A DNA stretch of 16,385 nucleotides from an uncultured Mycoplasmatota bacterium (lineage in GTDB: Bacteria > Bacillota_I > Bacilli_A > RF39 > UBA660), in contig USGV01000015.1 of the NCBI GenBank assembly GCA_900554305.1, positions 1 to 16,385 of the forward strand, read 5' to 3'. Shown one piece after another: positions 7,206 through 13,819 of this stretch. A program made the translations under genes and the position numbers. How positions within the stretch are numbered: the stretch's first letter is position 1; each line of letters opens with the position of its first letter. The notes beneath the pieces are model-generated. The model saw nothing but the letters and a program-made list of their open reading frames with translations, ran no database searches and had not been told where the DNA came from.

Positions 7206-8195
7206 TTATTCACCCGTTTCTTTGGCAATTGCCTTTTTTAATTCTTGTTCTACCTTACTAATTGTCGTTTTCTCAAATCTGGCAGCGCCATTATAGTCAT
7301 CTCCTCCGCCACCTAAATCTTCTAATATTTTAGATATATTAAAGTTACCTAAACTTCTTGCACTGATTCCTATTGTGTCTTTTCCAATCTTACCTATTAC
7401 AAAAGATGCTTCAATATTGTTAAAGAAAAGAAGTGTATCTGCTACTTTTGCTAAATCTTCTCGCCGATATATAGTGTATGGACTTGCTTTTGTGAAGGCT
7501 ATTTTTTTATTGATTGTTTCTATATCTGTTAATAATTTCTGTCTTTCTGTATATTCTTCAACATCTTGTTTTAATAAATATTGAACTTTTTTAGCACTAG
7601 CCCCTAAATTAGCCAAGTAATATGCTGCATAATAAGTCTCTGCACTTGTTTTTAAAGTAAAATTATTGGTATCTAATACAATCCCTGATAATAGTACCGT
7701 AGCATAATAAGGATCTAATTCTACATCGTAAAACTCTGTTAATTCTGTAATCATTTCGCAAGTACTTGATACTTCATCATCTTGAATAATAAATGCATCC
7801 TTAATTGTTGTTTTTCCTAAATCATGATGATCAATAATCACTTTTTGATCTATTTTCTTTAATATTTCTTTATTTTGAACTAGTTCAGTTTTATTTGTAT
7901 CTAATACGATTAAAAGATTCTTTTTATTGTTAGGGTAAAGATATTTATCTATGTCTTCCCCTCGTACTATTGGAATACATCCATCTAATTCTTTTAATAT
8001 TTTTTCTACACCCAATTCATGTTCTTTATCATCGACAATTATATAACAAGTTTTCTTTCTTTGCTTTAAAATCAAACTTAAACCAATACAACTTCCTAAG
8101 GCATCTAAATCTAGGTCTTTATGTGCCATTAAAAAGATGACTTTTGATCTTTTAATTCGTCTGTTAAGTTCTTTTCTTTGCTCTATAATTTTCAT
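7206..8195 (-). CDS. Stand-alone DHH-DHHA1 phosphodiesterase, GdpP catalytic domain type (probable c-di-AMP hydrolase)
   Basis: Matches the C-terminal catalytic half of GdpP/YybT, the c-di-AMP phosphodiesterase, and sits at the gdpP position just before rplI-dnaB. Metal-binding motifs are His25, Asp29 and Asp31 (A-H-K-D-L-D-L-D), Asp99 (VLDTN), the DHH triad 122-124, SSTCEMITEL (143-152) and GIVLDTNNF (171-179). DHHA1 includes GISARSLG (276-283) and GGGGDD (295-300). Usual GdpP has about 650 residues, with two membrane helices, PAS and degenerate GGDEF domains first; all are missing here, leaving 329 residues. The start is native, not a truncation: it has a perfect AGGAGG ribosome binding site and a promoter directly upstream. 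The His of the usual GGGGH motif is Asp299 here. An oligoribonuclease (NrnA-like) role is the main alternative, but the GISARSLG region looks GdpP-like. Confidence 0.9.
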   Translation of the reverse strand: MKIIEQRKELNRRIKRSKVIFLMAHKDLDLDALGSCIGLSLILKQRKKTCYIIVDDKEHELGVEKILKELDGCIPIVRGEDIDKYLYPNNKKNLLIVLDTNKTELVQNKEILKKIDQKVIIDHHDLGKTTIKDAFIIQDDEVSSTCEMITELTEFYDVELDPYYATVLLSGIVLDTNNFTLKTSAETYYAAYYLANLGASAKKVQYLLKQDVEEYTERQKLLTDIETINKKIAFTKASPYTIYRREDLAKVADTLLFFNNIEASFVIGKIGKDTIGISARSLGNFNISKILEDLGGGGDDYNGAARFEKTTISKVEQELKKAIAKETGE

Positions 8196-8221
8196 CTTTT
8201 CCTCCTGTATTCCTCTTTCTT

Positions 8222-8250
8222 ATTATATAATACTTTCTATTGTTTGTAAA
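8222..8250 (-). promoter_or_regulatory. Promoter of the DHH-rplI-dnaB-M23-walJ-rlmH-ung operon
   Basis: Minus-strand TTTACA (8250-8245), a 17-base spacer, TATAAT (8227-8222). The -35 box lies within the T-tract of the rpsR terminator. The predicted start near 8215 gives a leader of about 20 bases carrying the AGGAGG at 8206-8201. Confidence 0.85.
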
Positions 8251-8276
8251 ATAAAAAAGAGCCCCTAGAAGAACTC
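8248..8276 (-). terminator. Intrinsic terminator after rpsR
   Basis: Minus-strand hairpin GAGTTC with GGGCTC (outer arms at 8276-8271 and 8261-8259 plus adjacent G residues, including two G-T pairs), followed by a T-rich tail (8258-8248). It begins 7 bases after the rpsR stop and ends the rpsF-ssb-rpsR unit. Confidence 0.75.
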
Positions 8277-8282
8277 AATTTA

Positions 8283-8498
8283 TTATCTTGTATAAGGCAT
8301 CAAAGCGATTGCTCTTGCTCTTTTAATTTGTGTTGAAATATATCTTTGATGACGAGCACAGTTACCAGTTACTCTTCTTGAAACAATTTTACCTTTTTCA
8401 TTTACGTATCTTTTTAAAGTTTCAGGATTTTTATAGTCAACTGTTGCACCAGTACACATCATACATACTTTTTTCTTTCTGCGTCCAAATTCTGCCAT
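8283..8498 (-). CDS. rpsR: 30S ribosomal protein bS18, Cys-containing (zinc-type) form
   Basis: Small-subunit protein that pairs with bS6 on the platform. I start it at 8498 (71 residues, [12 protein letters not shown]) because a perfect AGGAGG lies 7 bases upstream and homologues start here; the open frame to 8534 would run into ssb. The family core [19 protein letters not shown] and the basic C-terminal helix [15 protein letters not shown] are all present. C-x2-C (Cys12, Cys15) and C-x2-H (Cys47, His50) suggest the metal-binding form of bS18. It is the last gene of the conserved rpsF-ssb-rpsR operon. Confidence 0.98.
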   Translation of the reverse strand: MAEFGRRKKKVCMMCTGATVDYKNPETLKRYVNEKGKIVSRRVTGNCARHQRYISTQIKRARAIALMPYTR

Positions 8499-8514
8499 TT
8501 TTATTCCTCCTTTT

Positions 8515-9006
8515 TTAGAATGGTAATTCATCATCGCTTATTTCGATACTAGATCCAAAATCAGCGAAAGGATTGCTATCTACATCTGTTCCTTTTGGTT
8601 CACTACTTGGACCAAAGTCGTAAGGTGTAGGTTCTGCACTACTTGATGAAGTTTGTGCATTACTGCTAGCATTCATATTATTAGATGACCCTTTTGAACC
8701 TAAGAATTCTACATTGTCAGCTACTACTTCAGTCACATAACGTTTTTGACCATTTTGATCATCATAGCTTCTGGTTTGAATACGGCCATCGATTGCAACT
8801 TGACTACCTTGTGATAAGTAGTTTTTTACATTCTCTGCTTGCTTTCTCCAAACGACAATGTTTATGAAGTCTGCTTCTCTTTCTCCACTAGCATTTGTAA
8901 AATTTCTATTTACTGCTAAAGAGAATGTTGCAACAGCAGTATTACTTCCTGTATATCTTAATTCTGGGTCTCTAGTTAATCTTCCTATTAAAAATACTTT
9001 ATTCAT
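8515..9006 (-). CDS. ssb: Single-stranded DNA-binding protein
   Basis: OB-fold protein that coats single-stranded DNA at forks and recruits partner enzymes. The OB domain covers residues 1-104 ([19 protein letters not shown] start, [13 protein letters not shown] at 49-61, [10 protein letters not shown] at 94-103). A Ser/Asn/Pro-rich linker (105-150) leads to the acidic tip SDDELPF, the conserved partner-binding tail. Length of 163 is normal. The AGAGGT ribosome binding site lies in the 14-base gap after rpsF. Its placement between rpsF and rpsR is the standard Firmicutes order. Confidence 0.99.
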   Translation of the reverse strand: MNKVFLIGRLTRDPELRYTGSNTAVATFSLAVNRNFTNASGEREADFINIVVWRKQAENVKNYLSQGSQVAIDGRIQTRSYDDQNGQKRYVTEVVADNVEFLGSKGSSNNMNASSNAQTSSSSAEPTPYDFGPSSEPKGTDVDSNPFADFGSSIEISDDELPF

Positions 9007-9020
9007 ATTCTACCTCTTTT

Positions 9021-9308
9021 TTAGTCTTCTACTTTTACGATTAAGTGACGAAGTAAGCTTTCATTGATTCTTACAACACGGTCGAATTCAGCAACTGCTT
9101 CTGGAGTTGCTTCTACTACGAATAAGTAATAATATCCAGTTTTAAATTTTTTAATTTCGTAAGCTAATTCTCTAGGACCCATTGCCTTTTCTTCTAGCAT
9201 TTTTGCTTTTCCATCTTCTAAAACCTTTTTTAAGTTTTCTGCTGTTTTTTGAATTTCTGTTTCTTCCATATCAGGTCTTACGATGAACATAATTTCATAC
9301 TTTCTCAT
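9021..9308 (-). CDS. rpsF: 30S ribosomal protein bS6
   Basis: Small-subunit platform protein, partner of bS18. At 95 residues it is the usual length. The family pattern is clear: MRKYEIMFIVRPDMEE start, GPRELAYEIKKFKTGYY (44-60) and the RVVRINESLLRHLIVK helix-strand (77-92). The ATG at 9308 has a near-perfect AAAGGAGGTG ribosome binding site. It opens the rpsF-ssb-rpsR operon and is preceded by a dedicated promoter and a structured leader that may control its translation. Confidence 0.98.
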   Translation of the reverse strand: MRKYEIMFIVRPDMEETEIQKTAENLKKVLEDGKAKMLEEKAMGPRELAYEIKKFKTGYYYLFVVEATPEAVAEFDRVVRINESLLRHLIVKVED

Positions 9309-9368
9309 TTTTTACACCTCCTTTTGGACTAATGGCTACATCAGTAGCAAGGAGTATTTAAAATACTC
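9309..9368 (-). promoter_or_regulatory. Structured rpsF leader with anti-Shine-Dalgarno segment
   Basis: Hairpin 1 (9368-9352), GAGTAT with ATACTC, sits at the predicted 5' end. Two mutually exclusive hairpins follow: ACTGATG with CATTAGT (arms 9345-9339 and 9334-9328, one G-T pair) or GCTAC with GTAGC (9348-9344 and 9339-9335). CTCCTT (9354-9349) is fully complementary to AAGGAG (9323-9318) in the ribosome binding site, and this pairing would enclose the ACTGATG hairpin. Folds were read by eye. In other bacteria the rpsF leader binds the S6:S18 complex through a CCG-containing loop; no CCG occurs here, so this would be a divergent or different control element. Confidence 0.5.
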
Positions 9369-9374
9369 GTTAGT

Positions 9375-9403
9375 ATTATAGCAATATTTTATATGTTTGT
9401 CTA
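9375..9403 (-). promoter_or_regulatory. Promoter of the rpsF-ssb-rpsR operon
   Basis: Minus-strand TAGACA (9403-9398), a 17-base spacer, TATAAT (9380-9375), with TG one base before the -10 box (extended -10). Predicted transcription start near 9368. An inverted repeat, TTAGTAT (9420-9414) and ATACTAA (9376-9370), flanks the promoter. Confidence 0.85.
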
Positions 9404-9423
9404 GATTATTTTGATACTAATTC

Positions 9424-10218
9424 TTATTTTTCTATACTTTGATAAAAACATCCTACAAAGTTTTGTCCTATATTTTTTGTTTTATCTCGTACTTCCTCTG
9501 TATGGGAATAATAATCTTTATTGGTATATGTATCTATAGGACTTTCTTTTATATTTTCTATTTTTATCTTTTCTTTAGCTAGTTGTTTTTTGATTGCCTT
9601 TATTAAATCTATATAATAAATATCTCCTTTGTTGGTAATACATTCTTTCCACACTTCTTGATTCGTAGCCCAGGCTGGATATTTATCATATTGGTAGTTT
9701 TCTTTTCTTATACAACTTCCTATGTAGATATGTATATCCTCTGGTTTACTGTTTATTTCTTTCTTTAAAGCTTCTACTGTCCATCTTGGCACTTCCCTAT
9801 TAATTTGTTTAGCACCACAGTGTGAAACTGCTGCAACTTGTTTTTTTGTATCTTCTGCAATTACGATTGGACAGTCTGCCATTCTGTGTCCTATCACGAT
9901 GTTAGGATTTTGACTATCGATTAGAAGAATATCACATGGTAGTTTTTCATACCAATAATCTTCTTGTAATAGATTTTCTTTTTGTATTTTAATGTAGGTA
10001 CCATCTGGATACTCTATATTTTTTTCTACATCTTTTTGTTGTGGTTGAGTTATATTTTTTCCATTAAAATTGTATTTTTTTCCAATTTTGTCTTTAATTT
10101 TCGATAGCTCATTTCTTCTATCTTGTTCTGTATAATTTTCAGGGTAAAATTTTTTTGCTAAACTCATACAGCCGTCATTTCTATTAGTTTCAAATATGAT
10201 TAGTTGATATTTTTTCAT
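9424..10218 (-). CDS. Divergent laccase-domain protein (YfiH/PgeF/DUF152-like)
   Basis: Resembles the polyphenol-oxidase-like laccase domain family (YfiH, PgeF, YlmD), whose members act on purine nucleosides or edit peptidoglycan precursors. Family marks: ADCPIVIAED (114-123) with Cys116, VSHCGAKQ (131-138) with His133 in place of the usual H-A-G-W, IGSCI (166-170), and a DTYTNKDYYSHTEE segment (229-242) that aligns with the usual C-T-Y-x-FFSYR block. Departures: the N-terminal Q-V-H-G His appears to be lost (TQPQQKD, 57-63), and the usual Cys before T-Y-T is Asp229. Two of the usual metal ligands may therefore be missing. Length of 264 fits the family. It follows ychF after 20 bases with an AAGGAAAG ribosome binding site, in the GNAT-ychF operon. 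Substrate uncertain. Confidence 0.75.
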   Translation of the reverse strand: MKKYQLIIFETNRNDGCMSLAKKFYPENYTEQDRRNELSKIKDKIGKKYNFNGKNITQPQQKDVEKNIEYPDGTYIKIQKENLLQEDYWYEKLPCDILLIDSQNPNIVIGHRMADCPIVIAEDTKKQVAAVSHCGAKQINREVPRWTVEALKKEINSKPEDIHIYIGSCIRKENYQYDKYPAWATNQEVWKECITNKGDIYYIDLIKAIKKQLAKEKIKIENIKESPIDTYTNKDYYSHTEEVRDKTKNIGQNFVGCFYQSIEK

Positions 10219-10238
10219 TATTCTTTCCTTTTATAAAC

Positions 10239-11339
10239 TTAAACATTAAATCTAAAATGACAAATGTCTCCATCTTGCATAATATAATCCTTGCCCTCTA
10301 GTCTTGCACGTCCTGCTTCTTTTACCTTTAACTCATTTCCGTATTTTACTAAGTCTTCATATGACATAACTTCTGCTCTTATAAATCCTTTTTCAAAATC
10401 CGAATGAATAATTCCAGCACATTGTTTAGCATTCATACCTTTTTTGAATGTCCATGCTCTTACTTCGTCTTTTCCAACTGTAAAATATGTTGCTAGTCCT
10501 AGAATATCATAAGTTGCTTGAATTAGTTTATCTAAACCTGATTCCTCTAATCCTAGAGCTTCTAACATCTCTTGTTTTTCTTCCTTCGTCAATTCACTTA
10601 AATCTTCTTCTACTTTAGCACATAAACTTACTACTTGTGCATTTTCTTTCGAAGCATACTGTTTTACTTCTTGTACATATTTATTATCTGGATTTCCCAA
10701 TTCGCTTTCTTTTATATTTGCTAAATAGATAATTGGTTTTAGAGTTAAAAAACTATATGATTTTAATGATTTTAATTCATCTTCAGTGAATTCCACTTGC
10801 CTTAAAGCTTTGTTTTCTTCAAGTGCTTGTTTTGCTTTTTCTAATGCTTCTACTTCTACCAAGTCGTCTTTGTTTTTTGTTGTACGGGCTTTTTTTGAAA
10901 CGCGTTCCAATCTGTTATTAATTACATCTAAATCTGCTATTGCAAGTTCTAAATTTATTGTTTCTATATCTCTAATTGGATCTATATTACCATCAACATG
11001 AATAATTTTTCCATCATCAAAACAACGTACTACTTCTACTATAGCATCTACTTCTCTAATATGTGATAAGAATTTATTTCCTAACCCTTCACCTTGAGAT
11101 GCTCCTTTTACAAGTCCTGCTATATCTGTGAATTCATAAGCTGTTGGTATAAATCTATTAGGCTCATACATACTTTTTAATTTATCTATTCTCTCATCTG
11201 GTACCGTTACTACTCCTACATTAGGCTCAATAGTCGCAAATGGATAGTTTTCTGCTAATATTTTTTGATTTGTAATTGCATTAAATAATGTAGACTTTCC
11301 TACGTTTGGTAGGCCTACAATTCCTGCTGTTAAACTCAT
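10239..11339 (-). CDS. ychF: Redox-regulated ATPase YchF (Obg-like)
   Basis: Obg-family P-loop protein that prefers ATP, associates with ribosomes and is linked to translation and stress response. Length of 366 is exactly typical. G1 is GLPNVGKST (9-17), switch region SQGEGLGNKFL (81-91), G3 is DIAG (72-75), and the altered G4 is NIKE (208-211), the N-x-x-E hallmark that shifts specificity from GTP to ATP. The C-terminal TGS domain (about 281-366) contains YFTVGKDEVRAWTFKKG and ends HFRFNV. The ATG has an AGAGGT ribosome binding site 8 bases away. It lies 25 bases after the GNAT gene. Confidence 0.98.
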   Translation of the reverse strand: MSLTAGIVGLPNVGKSTLFNAITNQKILAENYPFATIEPNVGVVTVPDERIDKLKSMYEPNRFIPTAYEFTDIAGLVKGASQGEGLGNKFLSHIREVDAIVEVVRCFDDGKIIHVDGNIDPIRDIETINLELAIADLDVINNRLERVSKKARTTKNKDDLVEVEALEKAKQALEENKALRQVEFTEDELKSLKSYSFLTLKPIIYLANIKESELGNPDNKYVQEVKQYASKENAQVVSLCAKVEEDLSELTKEEKQEMLEALGLEESGLDKLIQATYDILGLATYFTVGKDEVRAWTFKKGMNAKQCAGIIHSDFEKGFIRAEVMSYEDLVKYGNELKVKEAGRARLEGKDYIMQDGDICHFRFNV

Positions 11340-11364
11340 ACTTATTACCTCTTTTCTTCTTATA

Positions 11365-11958
11365 TTATAGCATAGAAAATATATCTTTAGCTAAAGGGGA
11401 TTCTAAAAACTTTTTGTAACTTTTTATTTGTCTTTCTTCTTCTTTTTTTTCTCTTTCTCTTATTATACTGTAATCCATATATATTGGAGATCGTCCTGTT
11501 GGTTTTTGATAGTAGGGTGAACTATATTTAAAATATATATCTTTATTGGTAAATTGGTGGTTACGAAAAAACGATTCTGCTCTAGTCAAACATTCTAAGT
11601 CTATATTGCAACCATCTATATCAGCGTAACTTTTTACTCTTTCTATTAATATACTTCCATACCCTTGATTTCTTAATGGCTTACAAATTACAAATTCTCC
11701 TATATGATATAGCCAGTCATTTTTCTTCTCTATCAAGGTATAACCTACAAATTGATTATTATCCTCTATGACTAAGATTTTGGTAGCGATATTTTCTCCT
11801 CTTATTACACTATCTAAAACCTGCTCTTCTGCATAGATAGATGGTTTTTGATTTGAGTTTATACCTATACAACCAAATGATTCACTATTGAATAAGTTTA
11901 AATACGAGGCTTTGTCTTTTTCTTCTATCTCTCTAATTGTTATATTTCTTTCTAACAT
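11365..11958 (-). CDS. GNAT-family N-acetyltransferase, substrate unknown
   Basis: GNAT-fold acetyl-CoA-dependent acyltransferase. The N-terminus NITIREIEEKD (5-15) is the usual first strand. The acetyl-CoA pyrophosphate loop is R-N-Q-G-Y-G (96-101), preceded by the motif A strand W-L-Y-H-I-G-E-F-V-I (82-91) and followed by helix SILIERVKSYA. A C-terminal segment NIDLECL...FFRNHQF (118-136) fits motif B. A charged tail (166-197, rich in Glu/Lys/Arg) lies beyond the catalytic fold. It starts the GNAT-ychF-laccase operon with its own promoter and a GGTGGGA ribosome binding site. The substrate cannot be told from sequence. Confidence 0.88.
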   Translation of the reverse strand: MLERNITIREIEEKDKASYLNLFNSESFGCIGINSNQKPSIYAEEQVLDSVIRGENIATKILVIEDNNQFVGYTLIEKKNDWLYHIGEFVICKPLRNQGYGSILIERVKSYADIDGCNIDLECLTRAESFFRNHQFTNKDIYFKYSSPYYQKPTGRSPIYMDYSIIREREKKEEERQIKSYKKFLESPLAKDIFSML

Positions 11959-11974
11959 AATCCCACCTGTTTAT

Positions 11975-12002
11975 ATTATATTTAATTTAGAAATTTTTAC
12001 AA
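11975..12002 (-). promoter_or_regulatory. Promoter of the GNAT-ychF-laccase operon
   Basis: Minus-strand TTGTAA (12002-11997), a 16-base spacer, TATAAT (11980-11975). The -35 box begins two bases past the T-tail of the abgT terminator. The leader is short, with the predicted start about 10 bases before the gene. Confidence 0.75.
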
Positions 12003-12003
12003 G

Positions 12004-12026
12004 AAAAAAACACCAATAGGTGTTTT
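12004..12026 (-). terminator. Intrinsic terminator after the AbgT-family gene
   Basis: Minus-strand hairpin AAAACACC, TATT loop, GGTGTTTT (12026-12019 and 12014-12007), with a run of seven T (12010-12004). The first arm overlaps the transporter stop codon. It closes the parA-parB-mscS-DUF951-abgT unit. Confidence 0.92.
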
Positions 12027-13620
12027 ATAAGGTTGGAAATACTCCTGGTCCTATAGGTAATCCTGTAATATACCATCCTACCACGATTAAAATCCATGTA
12101 GCAAAAACAATTAAAAAATATGGTGTAATTATTTTTAGAGATTTTCTGATAGTATATGGTTTGTTTTTATTCAAATTATATATATTTAAATATCCTATAT
12201 AAATTACAAAAGATGCTAGTATTGGGGTAAATCCATTTGTCATTGAATTACCAACTCTCATAACAATTTGAGCAAACTGTGGAGAAATATTGGCTTGCAT
12301 AAACATTGGTACAACAATCGGAGAAAAAATCATCCATTTTGTCGTAGGACTTGTTAGTAATAAATTAGATAATGCAATAATAATTAATGTTACTACAATT
12401 AATGGAATTCCACTAAACTCTAAATATTCTAATAAATTTGCTAACCAAGCTGTGATGATTAAACCTATATTTGTTTCTTTAAATACTGCAATAAATTGGG
12501 ATACAACAAATATTAAAACAAAAATATAAGCTGTTTTACTGAATTTATTTCCTACTTCTTCTATTAGATTTTTATCGCTTTTTATAGATTTAGCTCCGAT
12601 ACCGTAAGCTAACCCTGTAAATACTAATAGTATTGTTATAAGATATGTAAAACCTGATTGAAAATATGAATTATCTCCAAATAGTTGGTTTAGATATGTA
12701 TTTTCATTCATATCAAGAAGCATTCCTGAATATGGCAAATCTGGTATCAACATATAGATGAATAATAGAATTACTAAGATACTAGTGATTAACGCAAATC
12801 TTAATCCTCTTCTTTCATATTTATCTTTTTCTATTCTTTTTTGTTCTTCTTCTTCTAAATTGATTACTCTATATTGTTCTGTTTTTGCAAACTCTTCTTC
12901 TTTTTTATATTTTCCAATTTTTGGAGCAATAATCTTTTCAATAATTATCGTTCCAATAATTGATATTAAAATTGAGGTTGCAATTATAAAAAATAAATTT
13001 GAAGTTAAAGAGATATGCATGGTATCGTCTACTAACCAAGCAGCTGTTTTCGTATAATCCATTAATGCAACTTCCATGGATCCTACAAATATAGTAACTC
13101 CATATCCAAAAGCCACTCCACAGAAAGCGGTTACGATACCTAAAATAGGATTTCTTCCATTCATGAAGTAAATCAAAGCTGCTAAAGGAATTAAAATTGC
13201 ATATCCTACTTCATTAATTAATGATGATATTGTTGCTATAAAGATGATAATAAAAGTGAATACCTCTTTTGGCATCTTATTAAAAAATCTTTTTGATACT
13301 GTTTCAATTAATCCTGTCGCTTCTGCTATAGTTATTCCTATTAAAGCCAATAACAAAGTTCCTAATGGAGCAAAGCTAATAAAATTAGTCGTTGCATCCC
13401 CTATTAAAAATTTCATTCCATCAAAACTAAATAAATTTTTTACTGCTACTAATGTAGGTTCTAATTCATTGGTATTTGGATTAATAGTATTGTATGTTGC
13501 TTGCATTTCAAATGCAGATAAAATACCACTTAATATAATTATTACTAAAGTTAAAAATAGAAATACCGTAATTGGATGAAAATAAAATTTTTTGAGTTTT
13601 AATTTTCTCTTTTCTTTCAT
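12025..13620 (-). CDS. AbgT-family transporter
   Basis: Multi-spanning inner-membrane transporter related to AbgT (p-aminobenzoyl-glutamate uptake) and MtrF (drug export). Length of 531 is near the usual 510. Family signatures are present: FAPLGTLLLALIGITIAEATGL (starting at 83), re-entrant hairpin regions around 133-175, the SPTTKWMIFSPIVVPMFM block (starting at 424), VGNSMTNGFTPIL (456-468) and a GLPIGPG C-terminus (520-526). A charged cytoplasmic loop covers 232-270. About 9-11 membrane segments are visible. The AGGAAGGA ribosome binding site lies in the last codons of DUF951, four bases upstream. Its place at the end of the parAB operon is unusual; the transported compound (folate precursor, dipeptide or drug) cannot be told. 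Confidence 0.92.
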   Translation of the reverse strand: MKEKRKLKLKKFYFHPITVFLFLTLVIIILSGILSAFEMQATYNTINPNTNELEPTLVAVKNLFSFDGMKFLIGDATTNFISFAPLGTLLLALIGITIAEATGLIETVSKRFFNKMPKEVFTFIIIFIATISSLINEVGYAILIPLAALIYFMNGRNPILGIVTAFCGVAFGYGVTIFVGSMEVALMDYTKTAAWLVDDTMHISLTSNLFFIIATSILISIIGTIIIEKIIAPKIGKYKKEEEFAKTEQYRVINLEEEEQKRIEKDKYERRGLRFALITSILVILLFIYMLIPDLPYSGMLLDMNENTYLNQLFGDNSYFQSGFTYLITILLVFTGLAYGIGAKSIKSDKNLIEEVGNKFSKTAYIFVLIFVVSQFIAVFKETNIGLIITAWLANLLEYLEFSGIPLIVVTLIIIALSNLLLTSPTTKWMIFSPIVVPMFMQANISPQFAQIVMRVGNSMTNGFTPILASFVIYIGYLNIYNLNKNKPYTIRKSLKIITPYFLIVFATWILIVVGWYITGLPIGPGVFPTL

Positions 13621-13624
13621 ATTT

Positions 13625-13819
13625 TTATCCTTCCTGTGTAATTATCTTTTTTAATTTTTTGTTAAATTCTATTCTAGGTATTAACACTGTTCTACCACAA
13701 TTTACACATTTTATTTTTATATCAGCACCTACCCTTGTGATTTCCCATTCATTTGTTCCACAAGGATGAGGTTTTTTCATTATTACTCTGGTTCCAATAG
13801 TATAATTATTATTTTCCAT
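13625..13819 (-). CDS. DUF951 family small protein (YyzM-like)
   Basis: A 64-residue protein of the DUF951 family, function unknown, which in Bacilli is usually found near parB and ychF. The diagnostic sequence is KKPHPCGTNEWEITRVGADI (15-34), then KCVNCGRTVLIPR (37-49). Cys20 with the C-x2-C pair (Cys38, Cys41) may bind a metal (inference). Its ATG lies inside the mscS C-terminus, overlapping by 11 bases, with a GAGGTGA ribosome binding site in mscS, so translation is probably coupled. Confidence 0.95.
   Translation of the reverse strand: MENNNYTIGTRVIMKKPHPCGTNEWEITRVGADIKIKCVNCGRTVLIPRIEFNKKLKKIITQEG

Noticed and set aside
7205..7228. Longer start for bL9
   Set aside because: It would add eight residues not found in bL9 and lies inside the DHH gene; the canonical MEVIFIKD start at 7204 has its own ribosome binding site.
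7206..8195. Truncated or frameshifted gdpP pseudogene
   Set aside because: The start has a perfect ribosome binding site and promoter, the catalytic motifs are nearly all intact, and no GGDEF or PAS remnant exists upstream, where rpsR and its terminator lie.
8499..8534. Longer start for bS18
   Set aside because: It would overlap ssb and pass through the perfect AGGAGG that serves the ATG at 8498.
9816..9835. GTGAAAC half-site in the laccase-domain gene
   Set aside because: The partner half is missing; probably chance.
13244..13579. 111-codon plus-strand open frame opposite the AbgT gene
   Set aside because: It lies wholly antisense to a well-supported membrane-protein gene; its hydrophobic content mirrors that gene and no family is recognisable.
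13754..13769. parS-like left half-site TGTTCCAC within DUF951
   Set aside because: The other half does not match the inverted GTGAAACA; only 3 of 8 bases agree. It is one half-site inside coding sequence.
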